From NCBI RefSeq assembly GCF_012396585.1, contig NZ_JAAXPR010000002.1:142732-206731 (forward strand): a stretch of 64,000 nucleotides of DNA, in the 5' to 3' direction. A program made the position numbers and the translations under genes. Shown piece after piece: positions 9,146 to 17,184 of this stretch (position 1 is the first letter of the stretch; each line of letters opens with the position of its first letter). Source of the DNA: Streptococcus ovuberis (GTDB lineage: Bacteria > Bacillota > Bacilli > Lactobacillales > Streptococcaceae). The notes below the pieces were generated by a model that had not been told where the DNA came from, ran no database searches, and worked only from the letters and a program-made list of their open reading frames with translations.

Positions 9146-9175
9146 CAGGTGGCGTGAAAAGCGTCACCTGTTTTT
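9146..9175 (+). terminator. terminator-like hairpin inside the nrd operon
   Basis: A 10-bp stem (CAGGTGGCGT with GCGTCACCTG, two wobble pairs) followed by TTTTT, between the 43-aa gene and the oxidoreductase. It probably lowers expression of the downstream genes relative to nrdD. Confidence 0.65.
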
Positions 9176-9188
9176 AGAAGGGAAATGG

Positions 9189-10145
9189 ATGAAAAAAATC
9201 GGAATTGTGGGAATCGGAGGGATTTCCCAGAAGGCATATTTGCCCTATATGCGGCAATTATCTGGCATTGAATGGCACGTCTTTACTCGTAAGGAAGAGG
9301 TGCGCGAAGAAGTGGTTGCTTTATTTGGTCAAGCAGTATCCTATGACAGTCTGACAACCTTGCTAGATGCTGATTTAGACGGGGTCTTTATCCATGCGGC
9401 GACAGTGGCGCATCCGGAGATTGCTGCTCAGTTTTTGAAAAAGGGCATTCCTGTCTATATGGACAAGCCGGTGACAGAGGATTTTGAAGAGACCAAGGCA
9501 CTGTATGATCTGGCAGTAGCTAATGGCACGTTTTTGATGGCAGGGTTTAACCGTCGCTTTGCACCGAAGGTGAAAGTGTTGGCAGAGGCCAAGCACAAAC
9601 GAAGGATTTTAGTAGAGAAAAATGATGTCAACAGCAAGGGAGAATTGCAATATAAGCTGTTTGATTTCTTCATTCATCCATTGGATACTGCGCTTTATCT
9701 AATGGATGGCAAGCTCTTGGGTGGTCATTTTCATTATCAGCTTGAGGATGGTATGTTGACTCAGGTCTCTGTGACCTTGCATACAGCGTCAGAAAGTCTG
9801 GTAGCCAGTATGAATTTGCAGTCAGGTAGTCGTCGGGAAATCATGGAAGTGCAAACCCCCGAGGCGACCTATCATTTGGAAAATTTGGATGAACTGACCA
9901 TTATCACTGGTGTTGATCAGACACGTGAGAATTTTGGTTCCTGGGATACGACCCTGTATAAACGTGGTTTTGAGACCATTATTCAGGCCTTTCTTGAGGC
10001 GATTGAAACGGGAAACAATCCAGTCTCACTTGAGTCGAGTCTATTAAGTCACTGGGTTTGTGACCAGATGAACCGTTCAGAAACCCCTTATGGGATACTA
10101 GATTTGGAGGCATTTTATGGAATTGCGCCGGCCGACCATAGCTGA
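9189..10145 (+). CDS. Gfo/Idh/MocA-family oxidoreductase
   Basis: A 318-aa NAD(P)-dependent sugar or cyclitol dehydrogenase-like protein. The Rossmann motif GIVGIGGISQ is at residues 5-14, and YMDKPVTEDF near residue 95 replaces the family's EKP motif, keeping the lysine and proline. The C-terminal alpha/beta domain is complete. The substrate cannot be told from sequence. GGGAAATGG lies before the ATG. It sits inside the class III reductase operon and overlaps the GNAT gene by 29 bases. Confidence 0.85.
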   Translation: MKKIGIVGIGGISQKAYLPYMRQLSGIEWHVFTRKEEVREEVVALFGQAVSYDSLTTLLDADLDGVFIHAATVAHPEIAAQFLKKGIPVYMDKPVTEDFEETKALYDLAVANGTFLMAGFNRRFAPKVKVLAEAKHKRRILVEKNDVNSKGELQYKLFDFFIHPLDTALYLMDGKLLGGHFHYQLEDGMLTQVSVTLHTASESLVASMNLQSGSRREIMEVQTPEATYHLENLDELTIITGVDQTRENFGSWDTTLYKRGFETIIQAFLEAIETGNNPVSLESSLLSHWVCDQMNRSETPYGILDLEAFYGIAPADHS

Positions 10146-10614
10146 TAGAGAAGCTGTTTTCGATATGATGCGTGAGTTTGAGGAGGCTGGCTCAGCTCAT
10201 GATGGTGGTTTTTGGAATGGGGAAAACTTCGATTATGAAGAATGGCTTGTTGGCAATGCGGACGCAGAAATGGGGCTGAATATTCCTGATGGCTGGGTAC
10301 CAGCGATCCAGTTTGTCTCTTTTGATGAGGCTGGACGAGCTTTGGGTTTTCTTCATCTTCGTCTGCGACTCAATGACTTCCTGCTACAACAAGGTGGGCA
10401 CATTGGCTATTCCATCAGACCGAGCGAGCGGGGTAAGGGGTACGCTAAGGAGCAGTTGCGATTGGGTCTTTTAGAGTGCCCACAGAAAAATATTCACCGC
10501 GTGTTGATCACGTGCTCCATGGAAAATCCAGCCAGCCGAGCGACGATTTTAGCCAACGGCGGCCTGTTGGAAGACGTGCGTGAAGGCACAGAGCGGTATT
10601 GGGTGGAGAGTTGA
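10117..10614 (+). CDS. GNAT acetyltransferase (first of tandem pair)
   Basis: A 165-aa N-acetyltransferase. The acetyl-CoA loop is RPSERGKGYA, near residues 107-116, followed by LRLGLLEC and a C-terminal FxxN-like region (SRATILANGG). TTGGAGG lies 8 bases before ATG 10117, which overlaps the upstream gene. The target is unknown. It is paralogous to the next gene, and their last 64 bases are nearly identical. Confidence 0.88.
   Translation: MELRRPTIADREAVFDMMREFEEAGSAHDGGFWNGENFDYEEWLVGNADAEMGLNIPDGWVPAIQFVSFDEAGRALGFLHLRLRLNDFLLQQGGHIGYSIRPSERGKGYAKEQLRLGLLECPQKNIHRVLITCSMENPASRATILANGGLLEDVREGTERYWVES
10545..10608 (+). repeat. direct repeat, copy 1 (3' end of first GNAT)
   Basis: 64 bases starting GATTTTAGCCAACGGCGGC match the stretch at 11050-11113 with 3 differences. 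The rest of the two genes is far more diverged. Confidence 0.9.
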
Positions 10615-10615
10615 G

Positions 10616-11119
10616 ATGTATCTGAGACGACCATGTCTGGCGGATAAATCGGCTTTTTTAGAGATGTTAGCAGAGTTTGAAGCTGCCAATAGCCCATTTG
10701 TCGGAGCGATTAGCAGCTGGACTGCAGCAAAAGGAAATTTCGAAGCTTGGCTTCAGCTGATACAAGAGCAGGAACAAGCAGATGTCTTAGACAGGGGCAT
10801 TGGGCGATTTGTGCATTTGCTTAGTTTCAGTGACAGCGGAGACTTACTCGGTATTTTCTCCTTTAGTAAGGATACCACCCCAGCAATTGTTGACATGTAT
10901 GGGCATATCGGCTACTCGATTCGCCCATCTCAACGTGGCAAGGGTTATGGGACGATCCAGCTGAGGCTTGGGCTACTTGAGCTCAAACAATTCGGTTTGA
11001 AACGACTAATGCTTGTCTGTGACGCTGATAACAAGCCAAGTCGGCAGATGATTTTAGCCAACGGCGGCGTGTTGGAAGACGTGCGTGAGAGCACAGAGCG
11101 GTATTGGGTGGAGGTGTAA
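10616..11119 (+). CDS. GNAT acetyltransferase (second of tandem pair)
   Basis: A 167-aa paralogue of the gene before it. The acetyl-CoA loop is RPSQRGKGYG, followed by QLRLGLLELK. I start at ATG 10616, one base after the upstream stop, because GGTGGAGAG lies just ahead. An upstream in-frame ATG at 10580 lies within the neighbour and in duplicated DNA. It carries a longer insert before the binding loop than copy 1. Substrate unknown. Confidence 0.87.
   Translation: MYLRRPCLADKSAFLEMLAEFEAANSPFVGAISSWTAAKGNFEAWLQLIQEQEQADVLDRGIGRFVHLLSFSDSGDLLGIFSFSKDTTPAIVDMYGHIGYSIRPSQRGKGYGTIQLRLGLLELKQFGLKRLMLVCDADNKPSRQMILANGGVLEDVRESTERYWVEV
11050..11113 (+). repeat. direct repeat, copy 2 (3' end of second GNAT)
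   Basis: Second copy of the 64-base repeat (61 of 64 identical to 10545-10608). Because the copies include the end of each gene, each also supplies the ribosome site of the gene that follows (second GNAT and crcB). Confidence 0.9.
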
Positions 11120-11123
11120 TTGT

Positions 11124-11498
11124 ATGAATCTTATTCTAGTTGCTTTGGGAGGTGCTCTGGGAGCAGTCTGTCGGTATGGGTTGAGCTTTTTGCCCGTATC
11201 TTCCTCGTTTCCTTTTGCCACTTTTTTGACCAATATTGCAGGTGCTTTTGTAATGGGGTTAGTAGTCGGTTTGTCCGAAGAAATGAAACTTTTATCACCT
11301 AACGCCACCCTTTTTTGGAAGGTGGGTGTCTGTGGTGGGTTTACGACCTTTTCCAGTTTTTCCCTTGAGACAGTTCGCTTCGTGGACAGACAAGAGTATG
11401 GGCTAGCCCTGGTTTACAGTTTTGGGAGTGTATTTTGTTGCTTGATTGCCCTGATGTGTGGTAGGTATGTCGTCGCCCGAATGGGAGGTCTTCGATGA
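11124..11498 (+). CDS. crcB: fluoride channel CrcB/Fluc
   Basis: A 124-aa protein with four membrane helices that lets fluoride leave the cell. It shows the family's GGALGAVCRYG start, the TFLTNIAGAF segment (asparagine lines the pore) and GGFTTFSSFSLE with the phenylalanine/threonine track. I start at ATG 11124, after TGGAGG. Many Gram-positives have two adjacent crcB genes forming a heterodimer; only one is present here. No fluoride riboswitch is seen. It overlaps nrdG by ATGA. Confidence 0.92.
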   Translation: MNLILVALGGALGAVCRYGLSFLPVSSSFPFATFLTNIAGAFVMGLVVGLSEEMKLLSPNATLFWKVGVCGGFTTFSSFSLETVRFVDRQEYGLALVYSFGSVFCCLIALMCGRYVVARMGGLR

Positions 11499-12058
11499 AC
11501 CATCCCAAACCTCAAGAATGGAAGAGCGAGGAGCTGAGCCAAGGTCGGATTATGGACTACAAGGCTTTTAACATGGTTGATGGCGAAGGGGTCAGGTGTA
11601 GCCTGTATGTGTCGGGCTGTCTGTTTCACTGCGAGGGCTGCTACAATGTTGCCACATGGAACTTCCGAGCAGGCATGCCTTATACCAAGGAGTTGGAGGA
11701 GCAAATTATGACAGATTTGGCACAGCCTTATGTTCAAGGCTTGACGCTTCTTGGTGGCGAACCTTTTCTGAATACGGGTATTCTCTTACCCTTGGTCAAG
11801 CGGGTGAGACAGGAGTTGCCTGATAAGGACATCTGGTCCTGGACGGGTTATACCTGGGAAGAGCTGATGCTGGAGACCAAGGACAAGTTGGAGCTGTTGA
11901 GCTATCTTGACATACTGGTTGATGGTCGTTTTGACCGTACCAAAAAGAACCTCATGTTACAATTTAGGGGGTCCTCCAATCAGCGGATTATTGATGTGCC
12001 AGCCTCTTTATCTCAAAAACAAGTTATTATTTGGGATAGACTTCAGGAAGGGAAGTAG
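11495..12058 (+). CDS. nrdG: anaerobic reductase activating protein, radical SAM
   Basis: Puts the glycyl radical on NrdD using SAM and a 4Fe-4S cluster. The 187-aa protein has the cluster motif CLFHCEGCYN (CxxxCxxC, near residue 40) and the LLGGEPFLN motif near residue 83. ATG 11495 overlaps the crcB stop, so the two are coupled. It ends the operon that begins with nrdD; I see no clear terminator after it. Confidence 0.95.
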   Translation: MNHPKPQEWKSEELSQGRIMDYKAFNMVDGEGVRCSLYVSGCLFHCEGCYNVATWNFRAGMPYTKELEEQIMTDLAQPYVQGLTLLGGEPFLNTGILLPLVKRVRQELPDKDIWSWTGYTWEELMLETKDKLELLSYLDILVDGRFDRTKKNLMLQFRGSSNQRIIDVPASLSQKQVIIWDRLQEGK

Positions 12059-12384
12059 TGGGCTAGGAGCTTGGACGAAAGTTAGGTTTGAGAAGGATAA
12101 TATCACTGATACAAAGTCTTGGGATCAATGTTCTTGATAAGGTTTTCATAGTTATTTCGTTTTAAAAAGAGCTGCCATATTTCCTATCTAGTAAGAACGC
12201 TTGCTTCATTGCTAGTGCTCTCACAGGTTGCTTGGCTTGTTATTGCTAAGCAGGCTATTCAAACTGCTATGACCGTCTTTACTCTAATACCCCTTATGAA
12301 AATAGCACACTTTGAAAGGTAGGGGAGCTAAACTCTTTTTTGAAGTTGTCGCTTAACAGGAGGGGCTGCAATTAGAAAGAATTG
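12059..12384. other. degenerate DNA after nrdG
   Basis: No intact gene. An open stretch of 56 codons without a start (12152-12322, + strand) reads as a hydrophobic segment (LASLLVLSQVAWLVIAK) and then stops. It looks like a relic of a membrane protein. I cannot name its source. Confidence 0.4.
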
Positions 12385-12560
12385 ATGTAAAAGTTTTAGA
12401 GCTGTGTGGAAAACGCACAAGACTTATTATACCCTCGATATTGGCTTTCGACTTTATGATGATGAAGCTTTGATGCGACTGCTAGATACTTTATTAATTC
12501 AAACTATCCCTGAAGATAATAGCAGAGCTACTTAACCCCAGCAGTCAGGCAAGCGCCCGG
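12385..12560 (+). pseudogene. relic of a MerR-family regulator
   Basis: Read across frame shifts, this stretch aligns with the N-terminal domain of the intact MerR gene at 62093. VKVLELCG matches VKEVSQLAG, HKTYYTLDIG matches RTLHYYHEIG, GFRLYDDEALMRLLD matches GYRLYDDKALMRLQD, and KIIAELLNPSSQA matches KIAELMDSSQA. At least two shifts and stops break it, and the effector domain is absent. It is a decayed paralogue. Confidence 0.75.
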
Positions 12561-12579
12561 AGAAACAACTATCTCCTAG

Positions 12580-12804
12580 AACTCAAGTAGTAACGTTTCT
12601 CTGGATAAAGAGTATGTGGAATGGCGCATTGAAATAATCAACATGGCTACGAAGGACAGAAGAAGTCAGACGCTTAATGGTTCCAACTCTGATGTGGCAA
12701 TCCAATTGGAAGAAGGAGAGATTATTTCAACAGACTTCTCAAACTCTTATGATTTTGAAAAACCAACAGACGAAGCGCGTTTGGTCGTTACTCCTGTAAA
12801 CTAA
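12580..12804 (+). pseudogene. unidentified coding fragment
   Basis: 75 open codons follow a TAG and include YVEWRIEIINMATKDRR and, at the end, ARLVVTPVN. No ribosome site stands before GTG 12616 or ATG 12643. Codon use looks coding and a terminator follows directly, so I read it as the 3' end of a lost gene. I do not recognise the family. Confidence 0.4.
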
Positions 12805-12808
12805 GCCG

Positions 12809-12836
12809 AGGAACCTCGCTTTCGGGGGTCTTTTTT
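12809..12836 (+). terminator. intrinsic terminator
   Basis: An imperfect stem, AGGAACCTCG with CGGGGGTCTT, around a CTTT loop, followed by TTTT. It lies just after the gene fragment and before the dapD promoter. Confidence 0.6.
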
Positions 12837-12837
12837 C

Positions 12838-12866
12838 TGTCAAATAGTCTGAATGTTTGCTATAAT
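12838..12866 (+). promoter_or_regulatory. dapD promoter
   Basis: An extended -10 TGCTATAAT (TATAAT at 12861-12866) with a weak -35, TGTCAA, 17 bp upstream. Transcription would start near 12873, leaving a leader of about 120 bases. I could not recognise a lysine riboswitch or T-box in it. Confidence 0.6.
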
Positions 12867-12995
12867 AGTGGAGACGCTTGTATCAATCTTTAAAAGGGGA
12901 TCATAGGTTAAATCAGCAGGAGCTTGGTTTAGGACCATCATTGAACCTTCTTCTAAGTGATAAGGCATAATAATCTATTTATCAGGGAGAATCTT

Positions 12996-13694
12996 ATGAC
13001 TGCTACAAAAATGTCTGCCCAAGAAATCATCGCTTTTATCGGAAATGCTGTCAAGAAAACAGCTGTCAAGGTCACCTTTGAGGGGGAGTTGGCTACTCCA
13101 GTTCCAGAATCTGTGACCAAGTTAGGGAATGTCCTTTTCGGTGACTGGAAGGATGTGGCGCCTTTGCTCACAGGACTGACGGAAAATAAGGACTATGTCA
13201 TCGAGAATGATGCTCGCAACTCAGCTGTGCCATTGCTGGATAAAAAGAATATCAATGCCCGTATTGAACCAGGTGCCATCATCCGTGACCAGGTAGCTAT
13301 CGGTGACAATGCTGTTATCATGATGGGAGCTGTCATCAACATCGGTGCAGAAATCGGTGCAGGAACCATGATTGATATGGGTGCAATCCTGGGTGGCCGT
13401 GCGACAGTCGGCAAGAACAGTCATATCGGAGCAGGAGCTGTCTTAGCCGGTGTTATCGAGCCTGCTTCTGCTGAGCCAGTCCGCGTGGGCGATAATGTCT
13501 TGGTTGGGGCTAATGCTGTTGTTATCGAAGGCGTTCAAATCGGGAATGGGTCAGTTGTCGCAGCCGGTGCCATTGTGACTCAAGATGTGCCTGAGAACGT
13601 GGTTGTTGCTGGTGTTCCGGCCCGTATCATCAAGGAAATAGATGCTCAAACCCAACAAAAAACAGCCTTGGAAGAAGCCTTGCGTAATTTGTAA
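12996..13694 (+). CDS. dapD: tetrahydrodipicolinate N-acetyltransferase
   Basis: Acetylates tetrahydrodipicolinate from acetyl-CoA in the acetylated branch of DAP/lysine synthesis. The 232-aa protein has an N-terminal helical domain and then a left-handed beta helix of hexapeptide repeats ([33 protein letters not shown]) from about residue 90. ATG 12996 follows GGGAGA, and the resulting length equals the family's. Its partner deacetylase is the next gene. Also called dapH. Confidence 0.95.
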   Translation: MTATKMSAQEIIAFIGNAVKKTAVKVTFEGELATPVPESVTKLGNVLFGDWKDVAPLLTGLTENKDYVIENDARNSAVPLLDKKNINARIEPGAIIRDQVAIGDNAVIMMGAVINIGAEIGAGTMIDMGAILGGRATVGKNSHIGAGAVLAGVIEPASAEPVRVGDNVLVGANAVVIEGVQIGNGSVVAAGAIVTQDVPENVVVAGVPARIIKEIDAQTQQKTALEEALRNL

Positions 13695-13736
13695 TCTGAA
13701 AGACCGCTTGTCGGTCTCTTTTAATAGAGGATAGAT

Positions 13737-14882
13737 ATGACACTTAATTTAATTGCGATTCGTCGAGAGCTCCATCAGATTCCTGAAATTGGTCTGGAAG
13801 AATATAAGACCCAGGCCTATCTTTTGCAACAATTGGAGGGCCTTTTGAGCACTTGTTCCTTTGCGTCCATCAAAACATGGCGGACGGGTATCGTAGTGAC
13901 CTTGACAGGTTATGCTGCCGAAAAAACCATAGCTTGGCGGACTGATATTGACGGCCTGCCCATCGTTGAAGAGACGGGGCTTGATTTTGCCAGCCAGCAT
14001 GAGGGGCGGATGCACGCCTGTGGCCATGATTTTCACATGACCATCGCGCTAGGGCTTTTGGAAAAAATAGCAGAGCAGCAACCCAAGAACAACTTCCTCA
14101 TCCTTTTCCAACCCGCTGAGGAAAATTTAGCGGGTGGCAAGCTCATGTACGAAGCTGGGGTCTTAGAGGATTGTAAGCCAGATGAATTCTACGCCCTGCA
14201 TGTCCGTCCAGATCTCAAGGTAGGAGCGTTAGCGACCAATACAAGTACGCTTTTTGCAGGGACCTGTGAAGTCAAGATTACCTTCACTGGCAAGGGCGGC
14301 CATGCGGCCTTCCCTCACACAGCCAATGATGCTCTTGTCGCGGCTAGCTATTTTGTCACCCAGGTGCAGTCCATTGTCAGCCGAAATGTAGACCCTATTG
14401 AAGGAGCTGTTGTGACATTTGGCAGTTTTCATGCTGGAACCACCAATAATGTGATTGCAGAGACGGCACATTTGCATGGCACTATTCGGAGTTTGACCCG
14501 TGAGATGGGGCAGCTGGTCCAGAAGCGTGTTAAAGCGGTCGCAGAAGGTATTGCAGCGAGTTTTGGTGTGGCGGTGTCGATTGATTTGATTGAAGCCGGT
14601 TACCTGCCTGTTGAAAATAATCCTGAGTTGGCAGGCCAGTTTATGGCTTTCTATGAAAATGATCCGGAGGTGACTATGTTGGATTGCCTTCCGGCTATGA
14701 CAGGCGAGGATTTTGGGTTCTTGTTGAGTAAGATACCAGGAGTTATGTTTTGGCTGGGAGTGGACACTCCCTATCCTCTCCACAATCCTAAACTGTCGCC
14801 TGATGAAGCTGCTCTGCCATTTGCCGTAGAAAAGGTCGGCAATTTCCTAGCTAGCCGTTTGAATGGAGCAAGTAGTGTCTAA
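13737..14882 (+). CDS. N-acetyldiaminopimelate deacetylase (M20 family)
   Basis: Removes the acetyl group from N-acetyl-LL-diaminopimelate after DapD and the aminotransferase. The 381-aa protein shows the M20 metal site HACGHDFHM near residue 95, the PAEENLAGG segment with the catalytic glutamates, and the dimerisation lid domain in the middle. It resembles B. subtilis YkuR. Its place directly behind dapD supports this role over amidohydrolases of other specificity. Confidence 0.92.
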   Translation: MTLNLIAIRRELHQIPEIGLEEYKTQAYLLQQLEGLLSTCSFASIKTWRTGIVVTLTGYAAEKTIAWRTDIDGLPIVEETGLDFASQHEGRMHACGHDFHMTIALGLLEKIAEQQPKNNFLILFQPAEENLAGGKLMYEAGVLEDCKPDEFYALHVRPDLKVGALATNTSTLFAGTCEVKITFTGKGGHAAFPHTANDALVAASYFVTQVQSIVSRNVDPIEGAVVTFGSFHAGTTNNVIAETAHLHGTIRSLTREMGQLVQKRVKAVAEGIAASFGVAVSIDLIEAGYLPVENNPELAGQFMAFYENDPEVTMLDCLPAMTGEDFGFLLSKIPGVMFWLGVDTPYPLHNPKLSPDEAALPFAVEKVGNFLASRLNGASSV

Positions 14883-15417
14883 ATCAGCTTTACGCCAAAG
14901 AGTATTGGCTCAGTTAAAAGGCCAAGATCCGCTGGTCAAAGAAGAACGCGACCAAGCCTTGATTAGGCGCTTAATGGCGAGTTCTAGTTACCAAAAGAGC
15001 ACGACAGTGGCGCTATACTTGTCCTTAGCTTTTGAGGTAAATACGGCCTCCTTGATTAAGGCAGCGAGGGCAGACGGCAAGCAAATCTTGGTTCCAAAGA
15101 CTTTGAAGGGGGGACAGATGGTCTTCGTACCCTATCAAGCAGGCCATCTCGAACGCTCTTCATTTGGGGTGCTAGAGCCGACCAATCAGGAAGTAGTGCT
15201 CAAAGAAGCGATTGACTTGATAGTGGTACCAGGTCTCATTTGGAATCACCAAGGCTATCGAATTGGTTTTGGCGGTGGTTTTTATGACCGTTATCTGGCA
15301 AATTATCAAGGCGAAACAGTTAGTCTTTGTTATGATTTTCAGTATCAGGAATTTGTACCGGAGCATCATGATTGGCCGGTAAAGGAGGTTATTGTTGATG
15401 TTAAAAACCGTATTTGA
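14863..15417 (+). CDS. 5-formyltetrahydrofolate cyclo-ligase
   Basis: Converts 5-formyl-THF to 5,10-methenyl-THF with ATP. The 184-aa protein carries the signature [11 protein letters not shown] near residue 142 and the [11 protein letters not shown] segment. ATG 14863 lies inside the preceding gene (20-base overlap). GTG 14875, 4 codons later, has a better placed GGAG and may be the true start. It belongs to a tight set with the rhomboid gene. Confidence 0.92.
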   Translation: MEQVVSKSALRQRVLAQLKGQDPLVKEERDQALIRRLMASSSYQKSTTVALYLSLAFEVNTASLIKAARADGKQILVPKTLKGGQMVFVPYQAGHLERSSFGVLEPTNQEVVLKEAIDLIVVPGLIWNHQGYRIGFGGGFYDRYLANYQGETVSLCYDFQYQEFVPEHHDWPVKEVIVDVKNRI

Positions 15418-16078
15418 TAAGCGTTACCCAGTGACAAGTGGCATCTTGTTGATCACTTGGCTTGTTTTTCTAGCCATGCAAATACTGCGTTTCAGCCAAG
15501 CGACCAGCGCTCAAGCAGTCTATGACTTTGGTGGCATGCTAGGAGTGGCTATTCGGCAAAATCCTGGCAACTTGTGGCGGCTTGTTACAGCTATTTTTGT
15601 CCACATTGGCTGGGAGCATGTTTTTTTAAACAGTCTCTCCATTTACTTTTTGGGTCATCAATTAGAATTGCTGTTTGGTTCCTTAAAATTTGCCTTATTT
15701 TACCTGTTGTCAGGGATTATGGGGAATGTGTTTGTTCTCTTTTTAACACCGACAGTTGTGGCGGCGGGTGCGTCGACAGCTATCTTTGGTCTTTTGGCAT
15801 CAATGGCGGTGCTCCGCTATGTGGCAAGGAATCCCTACCTGCGCATGCTAGGACAAAATTACTTGATGCTCTTGGCCATGAATGTATTGCTGGGCTGGAT
15901 GTCGTCAGGGATCAGCCATGCTGGACATCTGGGTGGCGCTGTTGGGGGTGCTTTGTGTGCCATTTTTCTACGGATTAAGGGTGAAGAAACTATCTTCGAG
16001 TCTCATAAACGCCATCTAGCTTGGATAACCTATCTGCTATTAGTCATTGGCATGGTCAGCTACCGCTTGGCCTTTTAG
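15398..16078 (+). CDS. rhomboid-family intramembrane serine protease
   Basis: A 226-aa membrane protein with six or seven helices that cleaves membrane proteins within the bilayer. The catalytic serine lies in GASTAIFGL near residue 127 and the catalytic histidine in SHAGHLGGAVGG near residue 177; the WEHVFLN segment matches the family's H..N motif. I start at ATG 15398 because AAAGGAGG lies 9 bases upstream; TTG codons just before it are less likely. It overlaps the cyclo-ligase gene by 20 bases. Substrate unknown. Confidence 0.93.
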   Translation: MLKTVFDKRYPVTSGILLITWLVFLAMQILRFSQATSAQAVYDFGGMLGVAIRQNPGNLWRLVTAIFVHIGWEHVFLNSLSIYFLGHQLELLFGSLKFALFYLLSGIMGNVFVLFLTPTVVAAGASTAIFGLLASMAVLRYVARNPYLRMLGQNYLMLLAMNVLLGWMSSGISHAGHLGGAVGGALCAIFLRIKGEETIFESHKRHLAWITYLLLVIGMVSYRLAF

Positions 16079-16180
16079 AGGAATCTATCGCGGGCATTTA
16101 ACCCCAGTCGTATCAGCCTATTTAGGTATGCAAAATTCCGATTTTGACTGTGTTACAATTTGGTAACAGTTAGCTTAGTG

Positions 16181-16211
16181 GGGGACAGGAGACTGTCCTT
16201 TTTGGTATAAT
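16181..16211 (+). promoter_or_regulatory. terminator hairpin fused to the tsaE promoter
   Basis: The perfect stem GGACAG-GAGA-CTGTCC (16183-16198, two further wobble pairs outside) runs into TTTTT, a short terminator. Its left arm also supplies GGGACA as a -35-like element, and TATAAT follows at 16206-16211. The ATG of tsaE starts only 7 bases after the -10. Confidence 0.6.
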
Positions 16212-16217
16212 GCTAGC

Positions 16218-16658
16218 ATGCATATCGAAAATGAGACGGCCTTAGTGGCTTTTGGAAAACGGTTAGGAGAATTGTTGAAAGCCCAGGATGTCATTGTTCT
16301 AACCGGTGATTTAGGGACTGGCAAGACAACTGTGACCAAGGGGATTGCCCAAGGCCTAGGGATTGCTCAAATGATTAAAAGTCCAACCTATACCATCGTT
16401 CGTGAATATGAGGGACATTTGCCTCTCTATCATCTTGACGTTTATCGGATTGGTGATGATCCAGATTCGATTGATCTGGATGAATTTCTTTTTGGAGAAG
16501 GCGTCACGGTGATAGAGTGGGGCAGGCTGCTGGAGTCGTCTTTGCCAAAAGACTATCTGGAGGTTAAATTGGCTGTCTCAGGTGAGGGAAGACAGCTGAC
16601 CTTAGAAGCTAAAGGGGCTAGGGCCAAGCAGCTAATGGAGGATTTAACTATTGCTTAA
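16218..16658 (+). CDS. tsaE: tRNA threonylcarbamoyladenosine ATPase TsaE
   Basis: Part of the TsaBDE complex that adds t6A37 to tRNAs reading ANN codons. The 146-aa protein has Walker A GDLGTGKTT near residue 35, SPTYTIVREYEG, and the Walker B-like YHLDVYRI. ATG 16218 follows a TATAAT by only 6 bases and has no Shine-Dalgarno, so a transcript from that promoter would be nearly leaderless. It is followed by a GNAT and an LCP gene, an order seen in pneumococcus. Confidence 0.94.
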   Translation: MHIENETALVAFGKRLGELLKAQDVIVLTGDLGTGKTTVTKGIAQGLGIAQMIKSPTYTIVREYEGHLPLYHLDVYRIGDDPDSIDLDEFLFGEGVTVIEWGRLLESSLPKDYLEVKLAVSGEGRQLTLEAKGARAKQLMEDLTIA

Positions 16659-17184
16659 GAAGGAAGTTGTTTTCAGAGAAGCTAGTCAAGCAGATGCCGC
16701 AAGCATCATTGCCTTCTTTAATCATGTCGGGCGAGAGTCTGACTATTTAATCATGGATGACAATGGCTATAAAGGGACAGAAACTGCGTTAGCTAAGTCT
16801 TTAGAAGACAGTTTGAAGCTTATTAACCAGCTGTGCTTGCTCGCTCTTGTGGACGAAGAAGTCATCGGTATGCTTAATATCAGGGCCGGTAGACAACTTC
16901 GCATAGAACATATCGGTGATGTCTTTATCGCTGTACGAAAGAGTTACTGGGGAAAAGGCATCGGGCATATTCTGATGGAAGAGGCTGTGGACTGGGCGGT
17001 TCATTCTGGTATTATTAGACGCTTGGAATTGACAGTTCAAGTCTGTAATCAACGCGCGATTGCCCTTTATGAACAATTTGGATTTGAGATTGAAGGCACT
17101 CAAAAAAGAGGTGCTAAGACAGAGAATGGAGAGTTTCTTGACGTTTACCTGATGGGGAAACTGATAGATGAAGAAGGCGAATGA
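16651..17184 (+). CDS. GNAT acetyltransferase
   Basis: A 177-aa N-acetyltransferase. The acetyl-CoA loop is RKSYWGKGIGHILM near residue 100, and the C-terminal part QVCNQRAIALYEQFGFE is the RimI-like signature. The likely start is TTG 16651, 8 bases after TGGAGG and overlapping tsaE; no ATG lies nearby. The protein has the layout of spermidine or protein acetyltransferases. Substrate unknown. Confidence 0.88.
   Translation: MLKKEVVFREASQADAASIIAFFNHVGRESDYLIMDDNGYKGTETALAKSLEDSLKLINQLCLLALVDEEVIGMLNIRAGRQLRIEHIGDVFIAVRKSYWGKGIGHILMEEAVDWAVHSGIIRRLELTVQVCNQRAIALYEQFGFEIEGTQKRGAKTENGEFLDVYLMGKLIDEEGE

Noticed and set aside
12393..12407. GTTTTAGAGCTGTGT, identical to the start of type II-A CRISPR repeats of S. 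mutans and S. agalactiae
   Set aside because: The match ends after 15 bases, is not repeated, and the stretch is explained as the decayed MerR coding sequence (VKVLELCG aligns with VKEVSQLAG of the intact gene).
12873..12995. Possible lysine riboswitch in the dapD leader
   Set aside because: The 120-base leader is shorter than the lysine aptamer and I could not find its conserved helices.
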